From the NCBI RefSeq assembly GCF_022347765.1, contig NZ_JAKRFZ010000012.1, forward strand, positions 62,001-126,000: a stretch of DNA of 64,000 bases, in the 5' to 3' direction. Positions 18,867 through 27,572 of this stretch are shown here, piece by piece (within the stretch, counting starts at the first letter, position 1; the number at the start of each line of letters is the position of its first letter). Source of the stretch: Pseudoalteromonas sp. OOF1S-7. Lineage in GTDB: Bacteria > Pseudomonadota > Gammaproteobacteria > Enterobacterales > Alteromonadaceae. Made by a program: the position numbers and the translations under genes. Under the pieces are notes generated by a model. The model searched no databases, had not been told where the DNA came from, and was given only the letters and a program-made list of their open reading frames with translations.

Positions 18867-19460
18867 TTATCGCTCACCACCGAGTGTCATTTTCAGCAAA
18901 GTCCGATCGCGTTTGATAAAGTGATGGTACAGTGCGGCCAAGGCATGGCCGAGGATCAGTATCCAGATAAGCCAGGCGCCTAATACCTCTTTGTGAATAA
19001 AGTCGATGGGCATTTCAAACTCGTTAAACGACAGTCCCATGCCTTGCTCGACAAGTGCTGTGAAAAGAGCAGTACTTTCAAATTTAGGGATATCGAACAG
19101 GAAGAAAAATTCGGTGTCCACACCGGTACCCATATAGCCCGTCAACGGGGCAATGATCATCACCGCATATAAGGCGTAGTGGCCAAGATGGGCCGCCAGA
19201 TGCTCAATGTGCGTGCCAGGTTCTGCTGCGGGGGTGGCATGTAACCAGCGCCAGATGATTCTAAGTGCGACGATTACGGCAATCGACATGCCAATTGACA
19301 AGTGCAACTGTAATGCAGTCCAGTTTTGTGGGGTTTTCGCTTCTGTAAACCATTGTCGATAGTATACGCTGACATAGGCCGCCAGAAACAGCAGGGCAGT
19401 GCCCCAGTGAAGCCACTTTGCAATAGTGCTATAGTCACGAGCGGTATTTTTGATGCTCAC
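18867..19460 (-). CDS. Cytochrome b561 family protein
   Basis: The 197-residue protein has four membrane segments typical of the bacterial b561 (CybB-like) family. Candidate haem ligands are His18 in AKWLHWGTALLF, His53 in ALQLHLSIG, and His residues in AAHLGHYALYAVMI and ILILGHALAALYHHFIKRD. It should carry electrons in the inner membrane, often from the quinone pool to superoxide or peroxide. It begins at a GTG with GGAG 7 bases upstream. An insertion rich in Phe (TEFFFLFDIPKF) precedes the third/fourth segment, as in other members. Single gene. Confidence 0.88.
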   Translation of the reverse strand: MSIKNTARDYSTIAKWLHWGTALLFLAAYVSVYYRQWFTEAKTPQNWTALQLHLSIGMSIAVIVALRIIWRWLHATPAAEPGTHIEHLAAHLGHYALYAVMIIAPLTGYMGTGVDTEFFFLFDIPKFESTALFTALVEQGMGLSFNEFEMPIDFIHKEVLGAWLIWILILGHALAALYHHFIKRDRTLLKMTLGGER

Positions 19461-19699
19461 AGGTTTGCTCCGAATAAAGAGTTGTTACTGCTATGGATGG
19501 TAGCAGTTCGAGGGGCGAATGAATGCTATAAAGATCCGGATAAAGCATTCTGCTTTTGAGAACACTATTTTTAATACACTGAATTCTATTGGGTTTAACG
19601 AGGCGTGTACAAAATATGCAAAACCCGGCGCCTGGGGCTGCTTTTCATTTGCCCTGCTATACTGCAACCGGACAGCAGCATCAAATATCAGGAGGTCGT

Positions 19700-20782
19700 T
19701 TGCGTACGTTAACGTTAGTGTCTTTGTCGGGGTGGCCCGGCATCATTAAGCGCGTTGGTCAGCCTACTGCGCAAAAAGTGTGGCGAGCGTTAGTGGCTTT
19801 ATCGTCCCAAAATGCGCAGGCTGGGTTGCGGCAAGACATTTTTGAACTGGGTGAATTGTGGTTCGATACCGAACAATTTGGCTCCCCGGCGCAGGCACAG
19901 CGCGCATTGAGCCAGAATGTCGCGCAGCACCTGCTGAGCGAGTTAGACTGCCAGCTGGTGCTGGAAGCGGAAATTCAGGTAAGCTCAGCGCCTATGACTG
20001 AGCAAGTCTCGCAAGAGCAGAGTATTCGCTCAGATGCAGCCTGTGCACTAAACGCGCTTTATCCGGATAGCAAAGAGGAGCTGCTGCGGGTTTTTGCAAA
20101 CAAGAGCCTGCTGCCTTACTGGCAGTCCATTCAACTGGTGCAAAGTGAGGGCGTATTTGGTTACGAAGCCTTGATCCGGGGCCCGAAAGCGTCGCCTTTA
20201 CACCGTGCGGATAAACTCTTTGGCGCTGCCATGGCGCAGGGACGGCAGTTTGATATGGAAAAGCTGGCGCTGAGTACCCATTTGGCAACTCATCAGCACC
20301 ATTGCGAGCATCATGGTTCACAACAGAGATTAACCGTCAATCTCTCTCCGGGTTTGCTGTTTGATGTCGATGTGTCAGACACATTGCAGCATTATCCTTA
20401 TGCCCATCTGCTGTGTATTGAACTGACTGAGCACCTGCCAGTGGATAACTGGGCACCCGTCAAAGCAAAAATGGCAGAGCTGCGCCAGCTGGGCTATACC
20501 TTCTGGCTCGATGACGTTGGCTGTGGTTTCTTTGAACTGACTGTGATCAATACCGTCAAGCCCGATGTAGTGAAGCTGTGCATTACCATTATCAGTCGGC
20601 TGGACTATGGTGCTGAGATCATCGACGAGATCAGGCAAGTGGTTGATACGGTACACCTGTATGGTGGCAAGGTGCTGGCAGAAGGCATAGAAACACCACA
20701 GCAGCTGAATATTGCCAAAGCGCTGGGTGTGGATTATGCGCAGGGGTATTTGTTTGATAAACCAAGGGAAGCCGGGCTGTGA
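19700..20782 (+). CDS. EAL-domain protein (c-di-GMP phosphodiesterase or receptor)
   Basis: I chose the TTG at 19700, which has GGAGG 4 bases upstream, giving 360 residues. The first 150 residues form an unrecognised domain with no membrane segment. The EAL domain (about 165-357) has FGYEALIRG, NLSPG, CIELTEH, WLDDVGCG, VVKLC, AEGIET and QGYLFDKP. The metal- and substrate-binding Glu, Asn, Glu, Asp, Lys, Glu and Gln are therefore present. Loop 6, usually DDFGTGYSSL, reads DDVGCGFFELT, which may lower or abolish activity. It could be a weak phosphodiesterase or a c-di-GMP sensor. Confidence 0.85.
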   Translation: MRTLTLVSLSGWPGIIKRVGQPTAQKVWRALVALSSQNAQAGLRQDIFELGELWFDTEQFGSPAQAQRALSQNVAQHLLSELDCQLVLEAEIQVSSAPMTEQVSQEQSIRSDAACALNALYPDSKEELLRVFANKSLLPYWQSIQLVQSEGVFGYEALIRGPKASPLHRADKLFGAAMAQGRQFDMEKLALSTHLATHQHHCEHHGSQQRLTVNLSPGLLFDVDVSDTLQHYPYAHLLCIELTEHLPVDNWAPVKAKMAELRQLGYTFWLDDVGCGFFELTVINTVKPDVVKLCITIISRLDYGAEIIDEIRQVVDTVHLYGGKVLAEGIETPQQLNIAKALGVDYAQGYLFDKPREAGL

Positions 20783-20877
20783 CCAGATGGATACCGCCTC
20801 AGTCAGATACTTTCCAATTATGAGTGTAAAAAGTATACTGCTACTCTTTAGCAGGCGCAGATGATTGGAGTTGTAAC

Positions 20878-21381
20878 ATGCAGTGTCCCAGAACCTCACA
20901 CCCGCTGAAGCCAGTCAAAGTGGGTGGCATTATAGTGTATATATCCGAGCAAAGCGGTGGGGTCTTTTTCGACAACCAGGTGCTCACAAATTTTACTAAC
21001 CCGGCTGATCTGCGTGCAGAAGTGCTGGCAAAACACCTGCGACAGTTTACTGCACCGCTTGGTGATGAAAGCGCACGAGTAAATTGTCCGAAATGTCCAC
21101 AAATTGTTATGATGCGGCGTTATTTCAGCCCGTTACGGGTAGTGGAAATTGACGAGTGTCCGGGTTGTGGCGGGATCTGGCTTGATACTGGTGAGCTGGA
21201 CAAGCTGCACGAGAACCACCTTAGCGCGAAAGAACGTGAGATGTTGCGGATCAAAATGCTTGAAGAGCATCACCCCTTTCATATCGACAGCCCGAGGCGC
21301 TATAAATTATCTCAACCGGGCGAGCGCAGTAACCTCGAAAAAGTGTTCGCGATAGCCGCAGATGTACTGAGTGATGAGTGA
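20878..21381 (+). CDS. Zinc-ribbon (TFIIB-like) protein
   Basis: The 167-residue cytoplasmic protein has a second zinc ribbon at about residues 74-105: NCPKCPQIVMMRR and DECPGCGGIWLDTGELDKL, the signature of the zf-TFIIB family. An N-terminal half-ribbon-like segment (MQCPRTSHPLKPVKVGGIIVYISEQSGGVFFD) repeats the pattern with one Cys replaced. TGGAG lies 7 bases before the ATG. Function in this family is unknown; nucleic-acid or protein binding is likely. Confidence 0.8.
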   Translation: MQCPRTSHPLKPVKVGGIIVYISEQSGGVFFDNQVLTNFTNPADLRAEVLAKHLRQFTAPLGDESARVNCPKCPQIVMMRRYFSPLRVVEIDECPGCGGIWLDTGELDKLHENHLSAKEREMLRIKMLEEHHPFHIDSPRRYKLSQPGERSNLEKVFAIAADVLSDE

Positions 21382-21435
21382 CTCTGTGGGGCATTTGCCT
21401 CACAGTGAATCACGAAATAGCCGTTAGATCACCCT

Positions 21436-21612
21436 CTAACCATTAATATCCAACAACATACCCACGGCGACACCGATTGCGATACCCAGCGTAACCCCAT
21501 TGCCAATATCACCGAACGAAACACCAATGGCGGTGCCCACGGCCACTCCGGTGGCAATACTGACGCCCATTTTGCTGGCTGCTTTTTTACGGGCTTCTTT
21601 ATCTGTTTTCAT
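21436..21612 (-). CDS. Small glycine-rich membrane protein
   Basis: The 58-residue product begins with MKTDKEARKKAASKMG and continues as a Gly/Ala/Val-rich stretch with GVAVGTAIGV, DIGNGVTLGIAIGVAVGML, resembling glycine-zipper membrane segments. The ATG at 21612 has AAGGAG 7 bases upstream, which decides the start although the frame is open 14 codons further. Function unknown. Confidence 0.7.
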   Translation of the reverse strand: MKTDKEARKKAASKMGVSIATGVAVGTAIGVSFGDIGNGVTLGIAIGVAVGMLLDING

Positions 21613-21750
21613 GATTTCACTCCTTAAAGTCACGTGAGAACAATTTATCACCAAATGATGCGGTGTGCCATTTATTCAAACAATCTTTTATGACAAAGAC
21701 AGCAGTGAGCGCTACAAAAGCAAAAATGAGTTAAGAAGAGCAATACAAAG

Positions 21751-21775
21751 CCACTGTAAACGGGGTTTACAGTGG
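21751..21775 (-). terminator. Perfect 11-bp hairpin after the glutathionyl-hydroquinone reductase gene
   Basis: CCACTGTAAAC pairs with GTTTACAGTGG around a 3-base loop. On the minus strand it is followed by a T-rich stretch (CTTTGTATTGCTCTTC), so it fits a terminator for the gene ending at 21789. Confidence 0.7.
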
Positions 21776-21788
21776 CAGTTTACGGGGC

Positions 21789-22760
21789 TTATCCGCGATT
21801 GTGCGGCTGGGTGTAGTCGATATCCGGGCCGACCGGCACCACCTGAGTTGGATTGATCATGGTATGGCTAAAGTAGTAATGACGCTTGATATGGTAAAAA
21901 TCCACCGTCTCGGCGACATTCGGCCACTGATAAAGCTCACGGATATAACCGGCCAGGTTGGGATAGTCTTCAATCTGTTTCAGGTTACATTTAAAGTGAC
22001 CATGATAGACGCTGTCGAAGCGGATCAGCGTGGTAAATAAACGCCAGTCGGCCTCCGTGGGCGTATCACCCACCAGATAGCGTTGCGTGCTCAGTCGCTG
22101 CTCCAGCTGTTCGAGCGCCTCAAACAGGGCCTGTACTGCCTCTTCATAGGCCTCCTGCTCGGTGGCAAACCCAGCTTTGTAAACTCCGTTATTGATTTTG
22201 TGATAAACAAACTCGTTGATCTCATCTATGTCCTGGTGCAGTGCCCCTGGATAGTAGTCATCGGTGTTTCCAGTCAGCTCGTTAAATGCCGAATTAAACA
22301 TGCGAATAATCTCGCTCGACTCATTACTGACAATGCGCTGAGTGTGTTTATCCCACAAGACAGGCACAGTGACACGACCCGAATAATCAGCCTTGTTGCG
22401 CGTGTACAACTGATGCATATAGCTTTGCTCAAACAGGGCATCGCCGCTGCTGCCGGTTGCTTTATCAAAGGTCCAGCCGTGTTCGAGCATATCCGGGCTG
22501 ACCACGGATACATCAATGTGTGCCTCAAGTTGCTTTAACTTTCTGAAGATCAGAGTACGGTGCGCCCAGGGACAGGCCAGCGATACGTACAAATGGTAGC
22601 GGCCAGACTCGGCCATAAAGCCACTATCGCCGGTTGGCCCGGCGTTGCCATCGGCCGTTACCCAGTTGCGCAGTTGCGCGTCTTCGCGTTTAAACTTGCC
22701 CTGGTTGCTTTTGGTGTCGTACCAGACGTCGTGCCATTTACCTTCAATTAATCGTCCCAT
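21789..22760 (-). CDS. yqjG: Glutathionyl-hydroquinone reductase (Xi-class glutathione transferase)
   Basis: The 323-residue protein matches the YqjG/PcpF family along its whole length. It has the N-terminal extension (GKWHDVWYDTKSNQGKFKR), the catalytic LACPWAHRTLIFRKLK at about residues 59-74 with Cys in the CPWA motif, and VPVLWDKHTQRIVSNESSEIIRMFN, which binds glutathione. The helical C-terminal domain contains PTEADWRLFTTLIRFDSVYHGHFKCN. It reduces glutathionyl-hydroquinones, releasing glutathione and hydroquinone. AGAGGA precedes the ATG. The pirin gene lies 44 bases upstream on the same strand; the pair may form an operon linked to quinone or redox stress. Confidence 0.92.
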   Translation of the reverse strand: MGRLIEGKWHDVWYDTKSNQGKFKREDAQLRNWVTADGNAGPTGDSGFMAESGRYHLYVSLACPWAHRTLIFRKLKQLEAHIDVSVVSPDMLEHGWTFDKATGSSGDALFEQSYMHQLYTRNKADYSGRVTVPVLWDKHTQRIVSNESSEIIRMFNSAFNELTGNTDDYYPGALHQDIDEINEFVYHKINNGVYKAGFATEQEAYEEAVQALFEALEQLEQRLSTQRYLVGDTPTEADWRLFTTLIRFDSVYHGHFKCNLKQIEDYPNLAGYIRELYQWPNVAETVDFYHIKRHYYFSHTMINPTQVVPVGPDIDYTQPHNRG

Positions 22761-22804
22761 TGTCTTGTCCTCTTAATTTGTTTAAATCTTTACTGCGCTG
22801 TGTT

Positions 22805-23641
22805 TTAGATGCTACCGAACTTACCGGCATGATAGTCACGCACGGCCTGTTGCAGTTCTTCCTGGGTGTTCATCACAAACGGACCCATATGGGCTATTTT
22901 TTCTCCGATTGGCTGACCGGCCAGTACCAGCACGCCAGCGCCCTGGACACCACTTTGCAGTGTGACCGGGTGGGCAGGGTCTAGCTCCAACTGATAGGTG
23001 GCGCTCAGACGTGTGTCTGCCAGTGTGCCGCTGTGAATGTAAATAAGCACTTTGCCGTAGCCCGACATATCCAGCGTGATCTGCTGCTCCGGGGGCAAAG
23101 TAACATCGGCAATGGCGCCATGACCGGCTAAGTCATTCAATGGCGACTGGATAGTTTGCCCGTCCAGTTGCCAGCTACCTGCCAGTGCTTTGAGTTCAGC
23201 GCCGGAGTCGGTGATAATCACGGGGGCCTTGTGCTCGGTTGTATCCTGATAACGGGGCGCACGCATTTTGTCTTTGGCTGGCATATTGAGCCAGATCTGA
23301 AAACCATGCATGCCTTGCTCGGCGTCACTGAGTGGCATTTCAGAATGGATCACCCCGCGCCCGGTACTCATCCACTGCACATCACCCGCACGAATGGCCT
23401 TTTTATTGCCCATCTGATCCTGATGTTCAAAGCCGCCCTTACGAATGTAGGTAAAGGTCTCAATTCCGCGATGCGGGTGGGGCGGAAAGCCCGCCATATA
23501 GTCGCTGCTGTTGTCGGATTTTAGTTCATCGATCATCAAAAAGGGATCCAAACTCTTGCCATCAAAGCCAGCAATACGGCTGATGTTCACGCCTGCGCCA
23601 TCCTGTGTGGCCTGCGCTTTATTGATACGAATAATCTGCAT
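22805..23641 (-). CDS. Pirin family protein
   Basis: The 278-residue protein is a bicupin of the pirin family. The N-terminal cupin shows DPFLMIDELKSD, the metal-binding FPPHPHRGIETFTYIRKGGFEHQDQMG and GDVQWMSTGRGVIHSEMP. The C-terminal cupin is weaker. His residues in PPHPHRG and in EHQD, together with the Glu in HSEMP, fit metal ligands. Some bacterial pirins are quercetin dioxygenases or regulate metabolism; which applies here cannot be told. GAGG lies before the ATG. Same strand as and 44 bases upstream of yqjG. Confidence 0.9.
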   Translation of the reverse strand: MQIIRINKAQATQDGAGVNISRIAGFDGKSLDPFLMIDELKSDNSSDYMAGFPPHPHRGIETFTYIRKGGFEHQDQMGNKKAIRAGDVQWMSTGRGVIHSEMPLSDAEQGMHGFQIWLNMPAKDKMRAPRYQDTTEHKAPVIITDSGAELKALAGSWQLDGQTIQSPLNDLAGHGAIADVTLPPEQQITLDMSGYGKVLIYIHSGTLADTRLSATYQLELDPAHPVTLQSGVQGAGVLVLAGQPIGEKIAHMGPFVMNTQEELQQAVRDYHAGKFGSI

Positions 23642-24065
23642 AAAAACCTCGTTGCCTGCGCCATCAGTTAAAGTTAGTCTAATGCGCTGTATTTGCCTGA
23701 TGTGATCACTCTAGCAACGGAACTGAGAGAATGAAATTTGTAAATATTGAAGGTTTCATTCTGTAAAGTAGAATGGTTCTCTGGAAAGGCGTGACGTTGG
23801 CAAGTGCCTCTGCACGTTCATGCTCCATGTATGCTGTGCACTCTTGACCTAACCAGAACGTGACGTTAGCTTTGTGTGCCTGCGGGTTTGGAGCGGACAG
23901 TAAAGGGTTAGTCAAGGCGGTATGCACCCGATGAAATTTTTGTTAAACTTAAAGGCAGAGCAATTGCTCTTTTCCAAAGTGTAATCATCTTTAATTTTTT
24001 TTTTGTGGTACAGCCCCACAGCGTCTAGCTGAGCGCCTCTGTCAGCACGATTAAGAGTACAAACT
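23642..24065. other. Intergenic region before the ParB-like gene
   Basis: About 420 bases between divergent genes. CGTGACGTT occurs twice (near 23789 and 23859), which may be an operator-like direct repeat or chance. A run of T at about 23996-24004 lies 60 bases before the ParB-like start. No gene is supported. Confidence 0.35.
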
Positions 24066-25127
24066 ATGTTAGAGCAAATGCTACTGAGCAACCTGAACAA
24101 TAATACTGAACTCAACGAAGAGTCTTTTGAGTACAAAAGCACTTTTTTAAGCTCAGTTGTTCCGGACCCTACCAATGGTCGATTCTTACCGTCGATACTC
24201 ATCGATGATGAAGACGCTCGTCTGTTTGTTGCACGTAAACTGAGCAAAGCCCAGCTTACTAAGCTTTATCAGGGCGAAAATCATGTTCTGATCGGTAAAT
24301 CGGTCATTATTAATTGCCTGAAGCGCGACACAGAAGACTGGAAGCGTGCAGCTCAGACCATAGACTCTATTATTGAACTGGGCAACAATATTTCAGTTTC
24401 TGAAATGATCCAGGCGCCCACTTTATATCCACTTGAAGATGGTCGTTTTCAAATTCTGACCGGCCACCGTCGCTTCTTTGCACTGGTGTATGCCAAAGGC
24501 TATGGTGCTGCTGCACAGTTTAAGGTCTATGATCGTAAGCCTTTGCTGACAAAGGTTAAGCAATTTCAGGAAAATGCCAGCCGTGAGGATTTACCTCAAT
24601 ATGGTAAACTGCAGGCGTTTACCAATGCGATGACAGAAATCGAGCAATTAAATAAGGCGCGTCTGCAGTCCGGTTTGTCACGGCTCACTGTCAGGACGAT
24701 TGTACCTAAGCTTGGTATTTCGATGGGGGCATATGACAACTACAATGTATTGTCGCGCTATCCGGTGGTTATATCGGCCTACGAGTCCGGATGCAATTAC
24801 TCTTTCGTTAAAATGAAACGGCTGATCTTGTCTGTGGAATCGCAATATAAAGCAGAGCACGACAAATCGACTTTAAATGCTTTGGATAAGCGTGCTATCT
24901 CAGATCTCATTGAACAACAATTAAAAGGCATCAAAAAGCAGCCAGCAAAGAGTAAAACACCGTTTATCACCACTTCATTTGACTCGCCCGGCGCACTGCA
25001 AAAATTGCTGACGCAGGATGTTACGCAACTGGCTTGTGGTGTAGATTGGTCGACACTCGACTGGCAGGATAAAAAAGCAGTTTCTGCGGCGCTGGAGCAT
25101 GTACTAGCGCATCTTGAAAAAGAGTAA
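24066..25127 (+). CDS. ParB/RepB-like nuclease-domain protein, no ParA partner
   Basis: The 353-residue protein has a ParB/Srx-like fold at about residues 110-185 with box II ILTGHRRFFALVYAKG (GHRR in place of the usual GERR) and ENASREDLPQYGKL. A helix-turn-helix follows at about residues 210-235 (RLTVRTIVPKLGISMGAYDNYNVLSRYP). The C-terminus is unlike chromosomal ParB, and there is no ParA gene beside it. ParB proteins use CTP to spread on DNA from a parS site; single-gene homologues also occur as transcription regulators and phage or plasmid proteins. A 9-bp tandem repeat lies 185 bases downstream and could be a binding site. The start has no strong ribosome site. Confidence 0.75.
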   Translation: MLEQMLLSNLNNNTELNEESFEYKSTFLSSVVPDPTNGRFLPSILIDDEDARLFVARKLSKAQLTKLYQGENHVLIGKSVIINCLKRDTEDWKRAAQTIDSIIELGNNISVSEMIQAPTLYPLEDGRFQILTGHRRFFALVYAKGYGAAAQFKVYDRKPLLTKVKQFQENASREDLPQYGKLQAFTNAMTEIEQLNKARLQSGLSRLTVRTIVPKLGISMGAYDNYNVLSRYPVVISAYESGCNYSFVKMKRLILSVESQYKAEHDKSTLNALDKRAISDLIEQQLKGIKKQPAKSKTPFITTSFDSPGALQKLLTQDVTQLACGVDWSTLDWQDKKAVSAALEHVLAHLEKE

Positions 25128-25200
25128 ATATCAGGTAACGGTAAGGTGTCTACCTTTTTTGGTTAGTGCGTAAATAGAGTCGCATCATCAGCTTACTAAT

Positions 25201-25221
25201 GGGCCCCCATTTTGAGGGCCC
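25201..25221 (+). terminator. GC-rich hairpin after the ParB-like gene
   Basis: GGGCCCCCA pairs with TGAGGGCCC (one mismatch) around TTT and is followed by TCATTGTTTGT, a moderate T-rich tail. A smaller AAGGT/ACCTT hairpin with six Ts lies at 25143-25160. Either may end the transcript. Confidence 0.6.
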
Positions 25222-25312
25222 TCATTGTTTGTCCCGCCCAATATTGGCTAGTCGCCAGTCACCAAAATGACATTCTCTCAGCGCATACTGCTTACCCGGA
25301 TTAGTGTCGGCT

Positions 25313-25409
25313 GACAGGTTTGACAGGTTTGACAGGTTTGACAGGTTTGACAGGTTTGACAGGTTTGACAGGTTTGACAGGTTTGACAGGTTTGACAGGT
25401 TTGACAGGT
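25313..25409. repeat. 9-bp tandem repeat (GACAGGTTT), about 11 copies
   Basis: The unit GACAGGTTT is repeated without error from 25313 to 25409: ten full units and a last one of 7 bases. Because the unit is a multiple of three, frames across it stay open and would encode a Leu-Ser-Asn repeat on the minus strand, but no ribosome site or flanking homology supports a protein. It lies 185 bases downstream of the ParB-like gene. It may be an iteron-like protein-binding site or a slippage-made microsatellite. Confidence 0.9.
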
Positions 25410-25700
25410 ACTGGACTGGGTTGGGAGTTTGGATAAACACGCATCCGGTACATTGACATCAGTTTTGTAACTGTTGTTAATTTTGTGGTTGTTATTTCGC
25501 GTGGATCTGATGATATCTAATTACAAAATTAAAAAGTATATGTAACTTCACTTAAACCAATAAAAATAATGAGTTATCAATTTGAGCTATGAAATTTATC
25601 ATTTTTACAAATAAAAATGCAGAGAAAGTATACAGGCTGCAAAATAATGCGTTCTCGTGACAATTTAGAACTTTGCAATGTTTTAATTTGGGTTGATAAG

Positions 25701-25898
25701 ATGAAAAATAACGTGCTAACAGAGCTGGGCATCAATCTGAACAATCACAACATAAATTCAGATGCGGTCGACGAGCAGCTACTCCATCATATTTTCAAAT
25801 TGGCCTATGACTTTGGCTACAAAGACGGGGGCTGTGGCATTTACGTTTGCCCGGCTTCGACTCTGCGGTCATTGACGCATAAACCCGGCGGTCATTAA
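25701..25898 (+). CDS. Possible small peptide gene, unknown
   Basis: A 65-codon frame starting at the ATG at 25701. The N-terminal half is acidic and Asn-rich; the second half reads FGYKDGGCGIYVCPASTLR and ends in KPGGH. There is no good ribosome site and the upstream frame is also open. The Gly-Gly followed by a Cys/Ser/Thr-containing tail looks superficially like a double-glycine leader and core of a modified peptide. No modifying or exporting enzyme is adjacent. Treat as doubtful. Confidence 0.3.
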   Translation: MKNNVLTELGINLNNHNINSDAVDEQLLHHIFKLAYDFGYKDGGCGIYVCPASTLRSLTHKPGGH

Positions 25899-26842
25899 GA
25901 TTGTGTACTGTCGCGACACAGTTCAAAATCGGCGCACTGATCTGCCACTGGCTTCGGATACCCCCGCTGAGCGGTTAAGCTAGTTTGCCGGTGAAACTGC
26001 CACTCTTATTATTTTATTCATAGACAATAACTCCTCCTGTCGGGTTGCGGTGCGTCAGGCTGGATAGTGCTGCAGTGAGCAAATAAATATTCGTGGATGT
26101 CGGATCGAGTCTGGCGAAATCAGCGCTGTGCCTGAGTCTTTTGCTGAGGTTGAGTCGGCTCTGGTAATGGCTAGAAACAAGGCTCTCAGCAATCAGCGTG
26201 TTGCATACGTACGTCCTTGTATTACGTGTGAAACGTATCACGTGTGAGACAATCGGCTCTCTTCAGCAGCATTGCTTTCGGCCATTGATGAAAACGAAGA
26301 AGTACGGGAGAGCTGAGCGCATATAAGCAACCAGGTGACTCAGCGATAGCAGAACGCGGGAGGGTGTGAGACCTATTGTTTTGCCTCAAAATAAAACACC
26401 TCATTAAGCAAGTTGGGATAATTTTTACATTATTGTGAATTTTTCATGTTTTAAGCTGCGTATTACCTACATGCGATATCCGGATATACCGTGTTTACCG
26501 GATGCCAGTGTCATTTATTTGTCATGTTTTGGCTTTATCTTTCAGTTACCTCAGGTGTTATTTTAATGTCTGATTTATAAGTGTTTTTACCGTTTTATAT
26601 GAAGTCAGTTTGGCTGTGTGACAGAACTGTCATTGAGCTTACAAAATTAAACAATTGTGCACACTTGCCAACCTTGGAGGAGGTAATTGATATGTTAACA
26701 TCCTTCTTGTCGGAATAACGGGCGGACACCCGCTAATTATATCGCCAGGTACAGCAGCAGGTTAACAGGTAAGACGGTGCTTATGTCTTAACTCAGGCTA
26801 GATCATTGCCTGGCAGGATTATATGGATTTACGGAGATGATT
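25899..26842. other. Long intergenic region
   Basis: About 940 bases. Two minus-strand frames (26014-26241, 26222-26404) lack ribosome sites and look non-coding. The 400 bases before the lipoprotein gene are AT-rich and presumably carry its promoter. I see no RNA gene I can name; a long structured 5' leader is possible but not shown. Confidence 0.4.
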
Positions 26843-27511
26843 ATGAACAACGTCAACAAAGGATTAGGGCTTACAGTTTTGCTGGGGTTATCAGCGGCCC
26901 TGACAGGGTGTGGTGGCAGCGATGAACTGAACGAGCAGCTAAACCATGATGCGGAAATGTCTTTTGTTAACTCACTGGACTATATGGCCGATTTTCACGT
27001 CAAAAAAAGATCTATCAGCTCAGGTTACAGTGGTTTGTTCGACAGTGGCAGTGTAGTTTCAGCGGATGTACCTGCAAAAGAAGTCGGCAAGACATACAGT
27101 TACAGCTACAAAGCCATCAACAATATGATCAACCTGGGCGTTAAAGACAGCAACAGCGGTGAAAAACAAGAGCGAATGAACACCACGCTCAAAGACGGTG
27201 CCAATCTGTGGGTGATTGCCTGGGAGTCAGACGGCGAACGCACTTTGTCTGTGGTTGGCAAAAAGCAGCAAAACCAGGCCGATGTGTTTAATGTGCGCCT
27301 GTTTGCCAATGGCAGTTACGATGTGATGATTGACGGCAACAAAGTCACTACCACCGAAAAAGGCCAGGTGACGTCCTACTACGCAGTGAGTAGTTGTACC
27401 GACGGACTACAGGTGGCCGGTAATGCCATTGATCTGTGTAATGGTGATTTTGGTCAGTCTTATCTTTTGATAGTTGATGGCAATGGTAAGCGCGTGATGG
27501 CCGCAGAATAA
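26843..27511 (+). CDS. Outer-membrane or periplasmic lipoprotein, unknown function
   Basis: The 222-residue product has a lipoprotein signal: a hydrophobic stretch LTVLLGLSAALTGCGGSDE with the lipobox LTGC, so Cys should be lipidated. The residue after Cys is Gly, which favours sorting to the outer membrane. The start at 26843 has GGAG 6 bases upstream; two in-frame ATGs lie just before. The mature part is soluble and beta-rich with two Cys (SSCTDG and DLCNGDF) that may pair. No family recognised. A strong terminator follows. Confidence 0.75.
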   Translation: MNNVNKGLGLTVLLGLSAALTGCGGSDELNEQLNHDAEMSFVNSLDYMADFHVKKRSISSGYSGLFDSGSVVSADVPAKEVGKTYSYSYKAINNMINLGVKDSNSGEKQERMNTTLKDGANLWVIAWESDGERTLSVVGKKQQNQADVFNVRLFANGSYDVMIDGNKVTTTEKGQVTSYYAVSSCTDGLQVAGNAIDLCNGDFGQSYLLIVDGNGKRVMAAE

Positions 27512-27517
27512 ATGTGC

Positions 27518-27551
27518 AAAATGCGCGGTGTGCTCAGGCACCGCGCATTTT
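27518..27551. terminator. Strong bidirectional terminator
   Basis: AAAATGCGCGGTG pairs perfectly with CACCGCGCATTTT around an 8-base loop. The A and T flanks give a U-tract on both strands, serving the lipoprotein gene and the convergent DoxX gene. Confidence 0.9.
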
Positions 27552-27572
27552 ATTAATTACAGGCGGACTTAA

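Noticed and set aside
25222-25440. Minus-strand 72-codon frame with a Leu-Ser-Asn repeat
   Set aside because: The 9-bp unit is a multiple of three, so the frame stays open without selection; no ribosome site and no family.
26014-26404. Two minus-strand frames in the long gap before the lipoprotein gene
   Set aside because: No ribosome sites, low-complexity basic composition, and no similarity to any family I know.
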